From Adiantum capillus-veneris (taxonomy: Eukaryota > Streptophyta > Polypodiopsida > Polypodiales > Pteridaceae): 64,000 bases of DNA. Positions 1 through 10,425 of this stretch are shown here, in pieces (position 1 is the stretch's first letter; every line of letters starts with the position of its first letter). A program made the position numbers and the translations under genes. The notes beneath the pieces were generated by a model. The model made no database searches and was not told where the DNA came from. It was given only the letters and a program-made list of their open reading frames with translations. The stretch spans positions 67,578,372 to 67,642,371 of the forward strand of contig CM043953.1 of assembly GCA_014529385.2 (NCBI GenBank), written 5' to 3'.

Positions 1-1340
1 TTGGCCATGCACACACTAATTAGTGTGTGCATTGGCCAATGTGATTGGTCAATGTACACACTAATTAGTGTGTGATTAGTGTGTGCATTGGTCAATGGGA
101 TTGGTCATTGCACACACTAATTAGTGTGTGTTAACACACACTAATTTGTGTGTGATTAGTGTGTGCATTGTCCAATATGATTGGTCAATGCACACACTAA
201 CTAGTGTGTGGTTAGTGTGTGCATTGGCCAATGTGATTGGTCAAGGTACACACTAATTAGTTTGGGATTAGTGTGTGCATTGGTCAATGGCATTGGCCAA
301 TGCACACTAATTAACACACACTATTTATTGTGTGATTAGTGTATGCATTGACCAATGTGATTGGCCAATGCGCACACTAATTAGTGTGTGCATTGGCCAA
401 TGTGATTGGTCAATGTACACTAATTAACATTGGCCAATGCACACTAATTAACACACACTATTTATTGTGTGATTAGTGTGTGCATTGACCAATGTGATTG
501 GACAATGCGCACACTAATTAGTGTGTGCATTGGCCAATGTGATTGGTCAATGTACACACTAATTAGTGTGTATTAGTGTGTGCATTGGTCAATGGGATTG
601 ACCATTGCACACACTAATTGGTATGCGTTAATTACACACACTAATTTGTGTGTGATTAGTGTGTGCATTGGCCAATCACATTGGTCAATGCACACACTTA
701 TTAGTGTGTGATTAGTGTGTGCATTGGCCAATCACATTGGTCAATGTACACACTAATTAGTTTGGGATTAATGTGTTAACACACTATTTATTGTGTGATT
801 AGTGTGTGCATTGGCAAATGTAATTGGTCAATGCACACACTAATTAGTGAGTGATTAGTGTGTGCATTGGCCAATGTACACACTAATTAGTTTGGGATTA
901 GTGTGTTAACACACACTATTTATTGTGTGATTAGTGTGTGCATTGACCAATGTGATTGGCCAATGCACACATTAATTAGTGTGTAATTAGTCCAATTACA
1001 CAAGACAATGCACACACTAATTACTGTGTATTAACACACACTAATTAGTGTGTACACATTAAGACAATTACACAAGCCAATGCACACACTAATTAGTGTG
1101 TGCACAAGCCAATTACACAAGCCAATGCACACACTAATTGGTCAATTGGTGATTGACCATCGCACACTAATTAGTGTGTGCATTGGTCAATTGGATTGGC
1201 CAATACACACACTATTTAGTGTGTGATTATTGTGTGCATTGACTAATTAGTGTATGTATATTAGTGACCAATGCACACACTAATTAGTGTATGTTAACAC
1301 ACACTAATTAGTGTGTGCACAAGCCAATTACACAAGCAAA
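1..1340. repeat. Palindrome-rich satellite
   Basis: The stretch is built from two short palindromes repeated dozens of times. One is cacacactaattagtgtgtg (20 bp, self-complementary). The other is the core attggccaat or a near variant. They alternate with spacers such as tgtgattggtcaatg, giving irregular units of roughly 50 to 110 bp with point changes and partial copies. The repeat density falls after about 970 and stops near 1340. It has no coding potential. It begins at the window edge, so the array may be longer. It may be transposon-derived or a local minisatellite; I see no terminal repeats that would decide this. Confidence 0.9.
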
Positions 1341-1678
1341 CACTAATTATGTTAAATTAAACAGTAATCAACACAAAAACATAAACATACCTCCATGATT
1401 AAGTTGTAGGTGACGTATTAGGCCCCAATGGCCGTCCAAGGGATCGCGCAATCGATCACACTAATCATAAAAACAATAATCTCTTATTAGACAATACACA
1501 CACTAATATCTTATTAGCACTCAAGGCTTTGCAAGACTCTTTTATAGGTTGTAGACACACCTTGGATTCTTTCCACATTGGATACTATAGAGAATCCAAT
1601 GTTTGAAAAAAATCAATGTGTAAATTTTTGATCATATATTCGAATTTTTATACCCTAGTTTAATCTTTGTCGTAATAA
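1341..1678. other. Unassigned AT-rich spacer before a transposon gene
   Basis: There is no reading frame or recognisable repeat here. The stretch runs from the satellite edge to the first ATG of the gene at 1679 and could hold its promoter. No convincing TATA box could be fixed by eye. Confidence 0.4.
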
Positions 1679-3170
1679 ATGCAGACCATGTCTTCTTCTT
1701 CCACACCACGCTTTCACAGCATTGAGGATTTCATGGCGGACGGGATGTCATATCCCGACGCTCTCTCTGTCTATCATTCACAATCGTCGCCTCAGCAGTC
1801 ATCATCAGGGTTTGGCTGGTTTCGGGACGCTCTTGGTGGGTCCGTTGCCGTACTTGTGACCAATCCAGATGTGGAGAGGGCATTGCATCTTCGGGCTAAG
1901 TGGTTAGGTTCGCAGGAGACCCTTACACAGTGCTATTCACCGGCGCAGCTAGCAGCTTTTGGATTATCAGAGGTCTCTACTCCGACTGGTGGCACTCCAT
2001 ACCTGCAGAGTTTTCCAGCTATAGCTCCAGGTTCATCTTCACCTTCAGAGGGTCCAACGCCCCAGGGTGCGACGCCGTTGGGTCCGACGCCACAGGGTCC
2101 GACGCCACGGGCGTCCACCTATCCCACCTTCTGTCCCAGATTCACGTCGGCGCTCTTCTGGTAGTCAGCGCCAGGGCAGCTCGCGCACTAGCGCTGGTCG
2201 ATCTCGACGAGGGAGCGGAGCTAGTTGTTGTTTTGGGGGGGGAGGGGGGGGGGGGGGGAAGTACTATAGATTCTCCTCCACAGTCACCGCTCCTGCTCCA
2301 GCAGAAGATGAGGACCATGACATGCCTTCACCAGATGCTCGCGGGTTATACTACCAGGTTCATAGAGGAGGTATGGTGGATCTCGGGACAGCGCAGGGCT
2401 GGAGAGTCCGCACACACGTCAACCAATTATTCCACTCCACATATATCAATTGTTTTCTCAAATTTGATCAGCAAGATCCCTACAACCTCACATATATAGA
2501 GACAACCATGCACATGCGTTTCCCCAAGCATGAGGGGAAACAATTCTCAAGGCAATGGTTGCAAGAGCATGTCAAAACATTTCTCAAGAACAAAAAATCT
2601 AGTGTGAGGAGAGTTGCAAAGAAGACAATGGAGTCTCCAGAGCATAGCTATCGGCGAGGAAATGTCCATGATGCAGAGTGGGAGACAGCTATGGAAGAGA
2701 AAGAGGACGAATGGGCAACGGGTGAGAGGATGTATACGAGTCAAGTTGAGGCCAGATCCCATCAGACTCCTACGCATTGTGGTTCGGGAGGAAAAACAAC
2801 TTGGAAAGACAAATATGTAAGTAAAAATATTAGTTTTATTGTAAAAAATCTAATGTTTTTCATTTAATTAATTGGTTGCTATTTGTTGTCAGTATAACAT
2901 TACCATGAGTCTCGCCCGACCAGAGATATGCAGAGATATAGAGAGAATCATACGGAGTATCAAACTTGGTGTTGGTTGTTTGAAAATCAAATGATCTCTC
3001 AAGAGGAGTTCGAAAATGCGTGCAGAAGTCTGCAACATGTAAGTTTAATCTTATTTAAATTATCAAATTGTTGATTTTATATCAAATATTAAATAACAAA
3101 GTGTTAATTGTTTCTTTTTCTGGTTTTCCAGACTCAAGGAGTTCCACGCGAAATGCCGCCATCTCCTCCA
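1679..3170 (+). pseudogene. Degenerate transposon-associated gene (Ptta/En/Spm-like?)
   Basis: The first frame (1679-2164) encodes a Ser/Pro/Thr-rich segment with repeated GPTPQG-type motifs. Reading then shifts to the frame that is open from 2067 to 2820. That frame has an Arg/Ser linker, a poly-Gly run from the G tract near 2237-2260, and a basic segment containing WLQEHVKTFLKNKKSSVRRV. A donor GTAAGT follows at 2818. A second exon reads about 2888-3040 (RYRENHTEYQTWCWLFENQ), ends at another GTAAGT, and a short last exon after 3131 ends PREMPPSPP-stop. The exon 2 frame does not match exon 1 and has a stop just upstream, so the gene is broken. The layout and basic C-terminus recall the plant Ptta/En/Spm (Transposase_24) proteins. 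That assignment is from memory and weak. The gene lies just inside a possible CACTA end at 3735. Confidence 0.4.
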
Positions 3171-3425
3171 TGAGCATCCTCTATTTTGTATATGCGGGCC
3201 CTGTTTGCCCTATCCCACATGACCATACTCTATTTTGTACACGCGGACTTTTTTTGCCCTTTATGTAAATGCAATACCTATCATTTGTTGGCTCGATCAA
3301 TACCTCCCCCAATTTAATTCCACTTATGTAAATGAAATTATTAATCTTTTTTTGGCTCAATGTATTGTCCAATTGTGATATTTTGTTGTAAGTTATAATA
3401 ATTTTGTAAAATATCTTAAATAAAT

Positions 3426-3489
3426 AAAAAAATAGATGACCTTTTGGACGGTCCTACAAAGGACAATCCAAACGGTCATCTATTTTTTT
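3426..3489. repeat. Foldback inverted repeat, 23-bp arms
   Basis: Arms 3426-3448 and 3467-3489 are reverse complements except for one mismatch, around an 18-bp loop. The arm core is atagatgacc. The outer ends are A/T runs, so a transcript would form a stem ending in U residues. It could be a tiny foldback element or a stem at the 3' end of the preceding transposon gene. Confidence 0.75.
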
Positions 3490-3499
3490 ATAATAAACA

Positions 3500-3735
3500 C
3501 GCCTGCGATAATGCCTGCGATAACATGTTCGCGGTAACTGTTGTGGGTATCTTTGCAGTAAAGGTCGCAGTAATTGATGCGGAAAAATAGCCGCAGGCAT
3601 TACCGCGTAAGTTACCGCTAGACCATTACCGCAAATGTTGCCGCAATCTTTTCCGCATACGGGAATTTTCATATTAAGAATTTGTTTGTTATTTTGCGGT
3701 AATGTGAGCGATAATATCGCACATATGTTATAGTG
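3500..3735. mobile_element. Possible CACTA transposon end with subterminal repeats
   Basis: Short motifs occur in both orientations. GCGGTAA or GCAGTAA is at 3531, 3555, 3567 and 3696. TTACCGC is at 3600, 3612 and 3626. GCGATAA variants lie near 3505, 3518 and 3709. The cluster ends in TGTTATAGTG (3726-3735), the reverse complement of a CACTATAACA terminus. Dense subterminal motifs in both orientations next to a CACTA tip are typical of En/Spm elements. The matching left tip was not found, and similar motifs continue to about 3780, so the exact boundary is uncertain. Confidence 0.45.
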
Positions 3736-3899
3736 TACTACAATTATTATCGCGACTATTACTGCGGATATTTTCGCGTCTATTATCATGTAGCATCATT
3801 TCAAATTGATACAAACATATTCGAGGTAGCAGGGAGGGGGGGGGGGGGGAGAAACGACCCCCTTCTACCCTTAGATATCAATAACGTCATTTTTACCAC

Positions 3900-4925
3900 G
3901 ACTTCAATAGTTCCTTCTCTAGCATCTCAGTCGCACTTTGAGGTAAAGGATGAGCACATGTTCGACATGTGTGAATAGTTAGTGGCTCATTAGCATGTCG
4001 TGTGCGAGGAGGATTGCCAGCCATGCACTTGACGGGCAACGACAACGGAGGATAGGTTGCTGACAAGTGCCCAAACAGGTCTTTACAATGGTGCAGAATA
4101 CTCGATGCTCCGGGAATTGTTGCAAGTCCTCAACTTGTAAGCAAAATCTGGTTGGATCAATGCAAGTGTCGATGCACTCCTCGGGTAATTTCGTTACATG
4201 GATTTTTATACATCTCTCTCGCTTCATGGTGCCTTGTTCCAATTGTCTTGATATGCATGTTTGTTGTAGTTTGATGGGAAAAATGTTGCCAAAAGGTCAC
4301 TACATGCCTCTAGATCATCGACGAGATAGATCATATGTCACTGCACTTGGCATGGAATAAGAGCACATCCAAGCGTAAATCAACAATTGTATACTATACC
4401 ACAATGAGCATGCACATGATACCTCATGTCTCGTGTGCGAGGAAGCACAATACAAGACCGGAGTGAGCGGGGTGCTGAGACATTTTTAATTAATCCCTCA
4501 CATTTAACACATGTTTAAAATCAGGTCTACCGTGGAGATTCTTGTATGCATGCCAATCACCGCTCAAATGATGGAATGATGCGTGTCCGTGCCAATTCAC
4601 CTGCATGGAGGTACATCAAAACTCCATGGCCAGAGTTTGGGTTGAAGCCTCAACACTTGAGGCTTGGGTTAGCAAGTGATGGTGTCAATCCCTTCGGTAC
4701 TAAGTCTACTTGATGGAGCACTTGGCCTGTGGTGATCGTCAACTACAATATTCCACCATGGAAGACAACAAGAAGGGCAATATACTTCTTTCTTTACTTG
4801 TTCGAGGGAAGTACAAAGTGTCAAATATTGACGTCTACCTCGAGCCCCTCATTGAGGAGTTGGAAGAGTTATAGAGAGGCATCTCTGTTGTAGATGTCTC
4901 ACTTGCAAAGGGGGAGAGAGAAGCC
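3900..4925 (+). pseudogene. CACTA TNP2 transposase pseudogene, N-terminal part
   Basis: Translated in shifting frames, the stretch gives successive TNP2 (Transposase_21) landmarks. Around 4270-4360 is LPKGHYMPLDHRRDRSYVTA. Around 4385-4460 is a Cys motif, NNCILYHNEH followed by CLVCEEAQYK. Near 4620-4710 is TPWPEFGLKPQHLRLGLASD followed by GVNPFG. Around 4720-4760 is TWPVVIVNYNIPPW. Around 4770-4870 is KKGNILLSLLVRGKY followed by NIDVYLEPLIEELEEL. TNP2 is the DDE-type transposase of En/Spm elements. Many frameshifts and stops (for example after GTKST at 4712) show that it is dead. It continues at 10426 after an inserted copia element. Confidence 0.85.
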
Positions 4926-4930
4926 ATTGT
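4926..4930. repeat. Target site duplication ATTGT, left
   Basis: ATTGT directly precedes the left LTR of the copia element, and the same five bases follow its right LTR at 10421-10425. Five bases is the usual size for Ty1/copia integration. Confidence 0.93.
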
Positions 4931-5073
4931 TGTTGAGATGTAGAGAGAAAGAGAGAGAGACGAGACAAGAGACACACCATATACGCTCCCAAAGACTGAT
5001 TCATATTGAGGACAAGATACAAATATATAAGTGAGACCAAGTTCAGTAGAGTGAGCCATATATAGCTCCAACA
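4931..5073 (-). repeat. Copia 3' LTR (left copy)
   Basis: The 143-bp terminal repeat begins tgttgagatg and ends gctccaaca on the plus strand. In element orientation it is the downstream LTR. It differs from the right copy only at 4962, 4984 and 5030 or adjacent bases (C/T and A/G changes). Confidence 0.95.
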
Positions 5074-5082
5074 CCCCCACTC
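5074..5082 (-). promoter_or_regulatory. Copia polypurine tract
   Basis: On the minus strand GAGTGGGGG lies directly upstream of the downstream LTR. A purine run here is the expected primer for plus-strand DNA synthesis. Confidence 0.85.
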
Positions 5083-5320
5083 AAACAAAGGTCTCTAGCT
5101 TTGGATGAAAAAACCCTTGGGGAGTTCAAGGGAAAAACCCAAGCCCCTATACAATGTGAAATATGAACGAGTGGTGATGATGTGAAAGTGAATTGTGCAT
5201 CTATGTACAAATATTCAAGTGACTTAGATATCACAAGGTGCAAATGTGGAGTGTGCATAGTGCATGTTACCTAAAAGATTACAATGTCATATGTGCAAAG
5301 CTATTACAATAGCAAAGAAG

Positions 5321-8300
5321 CTAATCTAGAAAGAGTGAGGCCAAAGCAACTCCAAGCTCCGAGCGCAAGAGGATGAAACGTGACTCATTGAGGCCTTTGA
5401 TCAAAATGTGTGCAATCATTTGGTCACTTGGACAGTGTTCAACCATAATGGTTCCTTTGCGTACTTCATACCTGACATAATGATAATGGACAGCAATGTG
5501 CTTTGACTTATTATGTTGAACATAGTCTTTTGCAAGACTAATAGCACTTTGGTTGTCACACCGCAAGGGTGTGCTAGAAAGAGGAGAGTGACCAATATCA
5601 ACCAGCATTTGTCAAAGCCAAATCAACTCACGAGCTGCAAGTGATGCCGCAACATATTCTGACTCAGTCGTAGAAACTTCAACACAACATTGTTTCTTGT
5701 TGGTCCAAGAAACAAGACAATCATATATAAAGAAGCATTTTTCACTAGTAGATCCCATAGATAAATGTGAGCTTGCCCAGTCTGCATCTGTGTAACCCAA
5801 AAGAGAAAGAGATTGCATAGAATCCGATGTGAGTTGTCGTCGATAGACTAAACCAAAATCTGTAGTGCCTTTCAAGTATTTCAATACACGCTTTGCAGCA
5901 GACCAATGCTTAAGAGAAGGACATGCAAGATGTCGTCCAAGATAATTGGCAGCAAACAGAATATCAGGATGAGTGTTCATGCCAACAAACTGAAGACATC
6001 CAATCAAGTTAGCATAAGGTTGATTTGTGAGAAGTTGACCGCCATTGTCAGAAGTATTCTTCGTAGAGCTCGCAAGACAAGGTGTGTTGGCTGAATGTGC
6101 AGATTCCATACCAAATTTTTGAATAGTATCTGCAATAAACTTTGACTGTCGAAGGAATAAAATACCTTTTGTACGGTTCTGTTGGATTTGAATGCCAAGA
6201 CAAGAGTGAATCTCTCCAAGATCCATCATATCGAATGCAGAAAACAATTACTTTTTCACTTGCTGAAGAAATCCCAAATCATTGGAAACAAGGATGGTAT
6301 CATCCACATAAAGATCAAGAATCACAAAACTGCTACCTTGGCGTTTTATGTATAAGTTGGGGTCTGACGAGCAAGAGATGAATCCTTTAGAGGTGAGAAA
6401 AAGATCAAATTTTGTATACCAGGCTCGCGAAGCTTGTTTGAGACCATATAGTGCCTTATGGAGTTGAGCAACAAGGTCTTCTTTACCTGGAATAACAAAC
6501 CCTTCTGGTTGTTCCATATAAATTTCCTCTTCCAAGTCACCATTAAGAAAAGCAGTTCGCATATCCATTTGATGAGCTTCTAAATCAAATTGAACAACAA
6601 ATGCCAATAAAACTCGAACACTTGTAATGAGAACAACTGGTGAAAAAGTCTCTTGATAATCAACACCAGCTACTTGGGAGTAACCTTTTGCAACTAAACG
6701 CGCCTTGAACTTGTCAAAAGATCCATCTGCTTTTACTTTTGTCTCATACACCCACTTACATTTAATAGCTGTATGACCAGAAGGTAATTCAGTTAGTATC
6801 CATGTACCTTTAGAGATAAGAGAATCGTACTCTGCTTCCATAGCCTCTTGCCATTGATCCTTTTGTGGTGAAGAGATAGCTTCATCATAAGTAACGGGAT
6901 CTTCAGAAGTAGAAAAAGCATTATCAGCAATATCGTCATCGTAAACATGACATGAGCCATGTTCAAAATCAATAGGCAGATCAACAAAAATATCAATATC
7001 ATCATTCGCAACATTTGGAATGGATTGTTGTGAAGAGGAAAGTTGCTCTATAGGAAGAGTTTCATCTTCTGAAAGAAATGGAAATGCCTGAAGCAATGAT
7101 TTAGTATCATCAAAATCATCCACGGACCATAAGCCTCCCATAAGATGTTCGTTAAAAGTAGCATCACGATTCACAATTACTTTATTGGAGGAAGGGTCAT
7201 AGAATTTGTAGCCTTTGGAAGTGTCAAAATATCCAATAAAAATAACTTTAAGACCAGGAGCATCAAGCTTTGTTCGTGTTTCTTTAGGAAGATGAATATA
7301 AGCAATACATCCAAAGGTTCGAAAATGAGATATAGAAGGAATGTCACCTGTCCATGCTGTGATGGGTATCTTACCAGAGGGTGCAGTAGTAGGAAGATGA
7401 TTCTGAATAAATGCTGCTGTCAAAGTAGCTTCAACCCAGAAAACACGAGATAAGCCAGAATGAATCAGCATACATCTTACAGCATTGAGAATAGTGCGAT
7501 TCTTTCGTTCAGCAACACCGTTCTGTTGAGGCGAATATGGAATAGTGTGTTCATGATGAATTCCACTGTTAGCACAGTAACTCACAAACTCTCGAGAAAC
7601 ATATTCGCCTCCATTGTCACTACGAAGCTTCTTAAGGAGATGACCAGTTTGAAGTTCCGCAGCCTTGTGGAATTGTTTGAAAACAAATAAGGCTTCAGAT
7701 TTTTGTCTAAGTAGAAATACAGTCGTATACCTTGAGAAATCATCAATGAACGTAATGCAGTAGCGATATTGTGATCTCGAAGAAGGTAGAGGTCCACATA
7801 TATCAGTATGAACAAGATCCAATATGTCATGAGAATGAGTTGAATTTGAAATCGGAAAGGGTTTACGATTGTGTTTCCCAAGAGCACAAAATTCACAAAT
7901 TCCCATATGGGGATGGGCTTTAAGATCCATGCCATGAACAAGATCACGACGTTGAAGATCAAGGAGTTTTGAGAAATCAGCATGAACAAAACGGTGATGC
8001 CATACTTTGCAATCATGATCACCTGGAGCAGTGACAATATTTACTACAGCATCGTTGAGAGAGAGTCCAAACAAATTACCATTTCGAGGAGCAGTGGCTA
8101 TAGTCTATCCATCTTTCTCAATTCGACATTTGGTATGATCAAATCCAACAAACAGACCAAGATCAACAAGTCTAGCAACTGAAAGAAGATTACGTTGAAG
8201 ATCTGGTACATGTAATACTCCTCGCAAAATTCGAGTGGAAGAAGATAAGGTACCAAGATGTAAGTCTTCAATACCCTTTACTTGACAAGTAGTATCATTA

Positions 8301-9508
8301 GCAAGATAAACAACACGTTGAACTGGCAGTGGATGATAGTTATGGAGCCACTTAGACTGATATATCATATTTCCTTTAGCACCAGAATCGACAATAAAAA
8401 GTGATCCATCACATACATGAAGTATTCTGTCTGGAGCAACTGAACATAGGACGTAGCTTGTTTCTGGTACAATGTTGTTTCGATGTTCAGTAGCATATGC
8501 TCTCTTCTGATCTGCATCGAATCGATGCTTATAGCACATATGAGTGGGATGATCAGATCGTCCACAATATTCACAAGAAGAAGAAGAAGTGTCTTTAGAT
8601 AAACGTGGTTGTTTTGTGGTAATATTGTGTTCTTCATCATATTGATGTGCCCAACAATCATCTTCAGTATGGCCATTTCTGTTGCACTAAGAACATTGCT
8701 TATTAGGAAATTTGAGACGAGAGAAAATATTTCCGCGACAGCCACCTCTGCGGTTTCCTCGTTGAAATGGACGCCTTCGAGCATAAAAAGCACGTTCCAT
8801 CTATTGTGACTCAGTCTCCTCTTGTGAAATCATAGTTGTATCGTGACCAGCATTCCAACGTTCTTGACGTTGAGAGTATTCAATTAAATACATGCAAGAT
8901 TGGTCGAAATCAAGACCATCTTTATTAGAGAGAATAGTAACAATGTTATCATAAGAAGAGTTCTTCACCGTATCAAGGAGAAGTGTAATCAGTTGCTTTT
9001 GTGGAACAAGATCACCGGCAGCAGCAAGTTGATTAATAATAGATTTGAAAGATTCAATATGTCCTGTCATGGCAGTACCAACTTCATATTGTAACTTGTT
9101 AAGAAACCCTCTCAAATAAAGTATTTTTGTAACAAATTTCTTCTGAAAGTTTGCAATAAGGTACTTCCATACGTCGTGGGAAGTAGGCAATTCATACATA
9201 TCAAGCAAAAGGGAATCAGTAAGAGCAGAAAGAATATACTGACGAGCTGCTTTATCATGTCGTTGCCAATCCGTATAGGCAACATTCCAATCTTCAAATG
9301 TAGGCCCTTCAGTGATAAGCACGTTATCATTATCCGTATCAACAGGCTGAGACAGACAAACACGATTTCCAAGAACAACATCGGAGAGTTCATCGCCTTC
9401 AAGAAATAACAACATCTTTGCTTTCCAGCCTGGAAATCCTTGACCTTGGAAAGGAGGAACAGAACGCTGGCCAGAAGGAAAGCCGTTGACGAGAATATTC
9501 ATAGCCAT
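5321..9508 (-). pseudogene. Copia gag-pol polyprotein, five in-frame stops
   Basis: One frame runs from ATG 9508 (MAMNILVNGF, chosen because gag homology starts here; the frame is open further up to 9913) to stop 5321, about 1,395 codons. In order it holds UBN2-type gag (9450-8820), two CCHC zinc knuckles (near 8660-8700 and 8530-8580), protease DSGA near 8390, the gag-pre-integrase His/Cys motif (about 8000-7850), and the integrase core with D (HTDICGP), D (RSDNGG) and E (GVAERKN). RT follows with LYVDD intact near 6310, then RNase H with TDADW, TESEY and CDNQS. Stops interrupt it at 8801, 8687 (inside the first zinc knuckle), 8105, 6248 and 5612. All segments stay in the same frame, so there are no net indels. 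Confidence 0.95.
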
Positions 9509-10265
9509 ATCTTGTTGCGAGAAGACGTATAAGATAAGATCGCAGAATTTGCACACCATATATGGTGAAGGACGCAATTGAGAATGAGAGAGACATGAGG
9601 ACTGCGTTCTGTCAACGATAAACTTAAGAAGGATGCTCATGGAACTTCCAAAGATGTGAGAGACGTCACCCAAAAAGGGCAGGGTAAAGGAGACGTTAAT
9701 AATAAAAGAGTCCTCAAAATAGAGTGGCGTGAGACGCAAGATTGACGGCCACAATACAAATAGAAAAAAGCTAAATCTTCTCGAAAAAGTTAACGCCAAA
9801 ATAAGAAAAACGATCGGGGACGCTTCATGAAGAAGTAGGACGAAGAAAGTTGCGTCGAGCTCAATTGCAGTAAAAACAACATAACTTTCTTCTACGAACT
9901 CCGATTGACGCAAACCTAGAACTCAAATCGAAGAGCTCGAGGAGACGAACAAGTTTTGGAGAAAAAGTGCCATTGCGCTATGCTCCATTGCGCTTTTCCC
10001 GTTTCTCCAAATTTTGAGCAGAACAGCAAGAAAAATTGAGATGAAGTTCAGGGTGTCATCAACAAGAAAACGTAATCAACGATTAGATTGATTAGAAATA
10101 AACGCCACATAAAACACTAATCATATTCTTCTTAACACAAAACAACCACAGTTAACAAGAATCAACGCTCAAAAATAAAATTTGTAGCAATTTTGAATCT
10201 TACATGCGAATCGCATACACATACTGTTGTGTCACCATGAATTGAATCGGCGCGTGATCGTTACC

Positions 10266-10277
10266 GCTCTGATACCA
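10266..10277 (-). promoter_or_regulatory. Copia primer binding site (initiator Met tRNA)
   Basis: On the minus strand TGGTATCAGAGC starts directly after the upstream LTR. This is the usual plant copia primer site, complementary to the 3' end of initiator methionine tRNA. Confidence 0.93.
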
Positions 10278-10420
10278 TGTTGAGATGTAGAGAGAAAGAG
10301 AGAGAGACAAGACAAGAGACACACCATATATGCTCCCAAAGACTGATTCATATTGAGGACAAGATACAAATATATAGGTGAGACCAAGTTCAGTAGAGTG
10401 AGCCATATATAGCTCCAACA
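10278..10420 (-). repeat. Copia 5' LTR (right copy)
   Basis: The 143-bp LTR is followed by the ATTGT duplication at 10421-10425. It is the promoter LTR in element orientation. AT-rich runs (atatatag) that could serve as a TATA region are visible, but I cannot place the start site. Confidence 0.95.
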
Positions 10421-10425
10421 ATTGT

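Larger units (their letters stand above)
4931..10420 (-). mobile_element. Complete Ty1/copia retrotransposon, inserted in TNP2
   Basis: The element is 5,490 bp with all structural parts visible: 143-bp LTRs at both ends beginning TG and ending CA, a 5-bp ATTGT target duplication, an initiator-Met tRNA primer site next to the right LTR, a purine tract next to the left LTR, and one gag-pol frame on the minus strand. The LTRs differ at 3 of 143 positions, all transitions, so the insertion is fairly young. The polyprotein has five in-frame stops but no frameshift, so the copy cannot make its own proteins. The flanks rejoin exactly in the coding sequence of a CACTA TNP2 transposase, which is therefore older. 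Confidence 0.95.

Noticed and set aside
1900-2499. 199-codon plus-strand frame overlapping the first gene
   Set aside because: Its poly-Gly and Thr-rich text and lack of motifs look like a shadow; the basic-rich frame from 2067 fits the splice donor at 2818 better.
9509-9913. Earlier start of the copia gag at 9913
   Set aside because: The 135 extra residues are hydrophobic and lack gag features; they lie in the leader, where the frame happens to be open.
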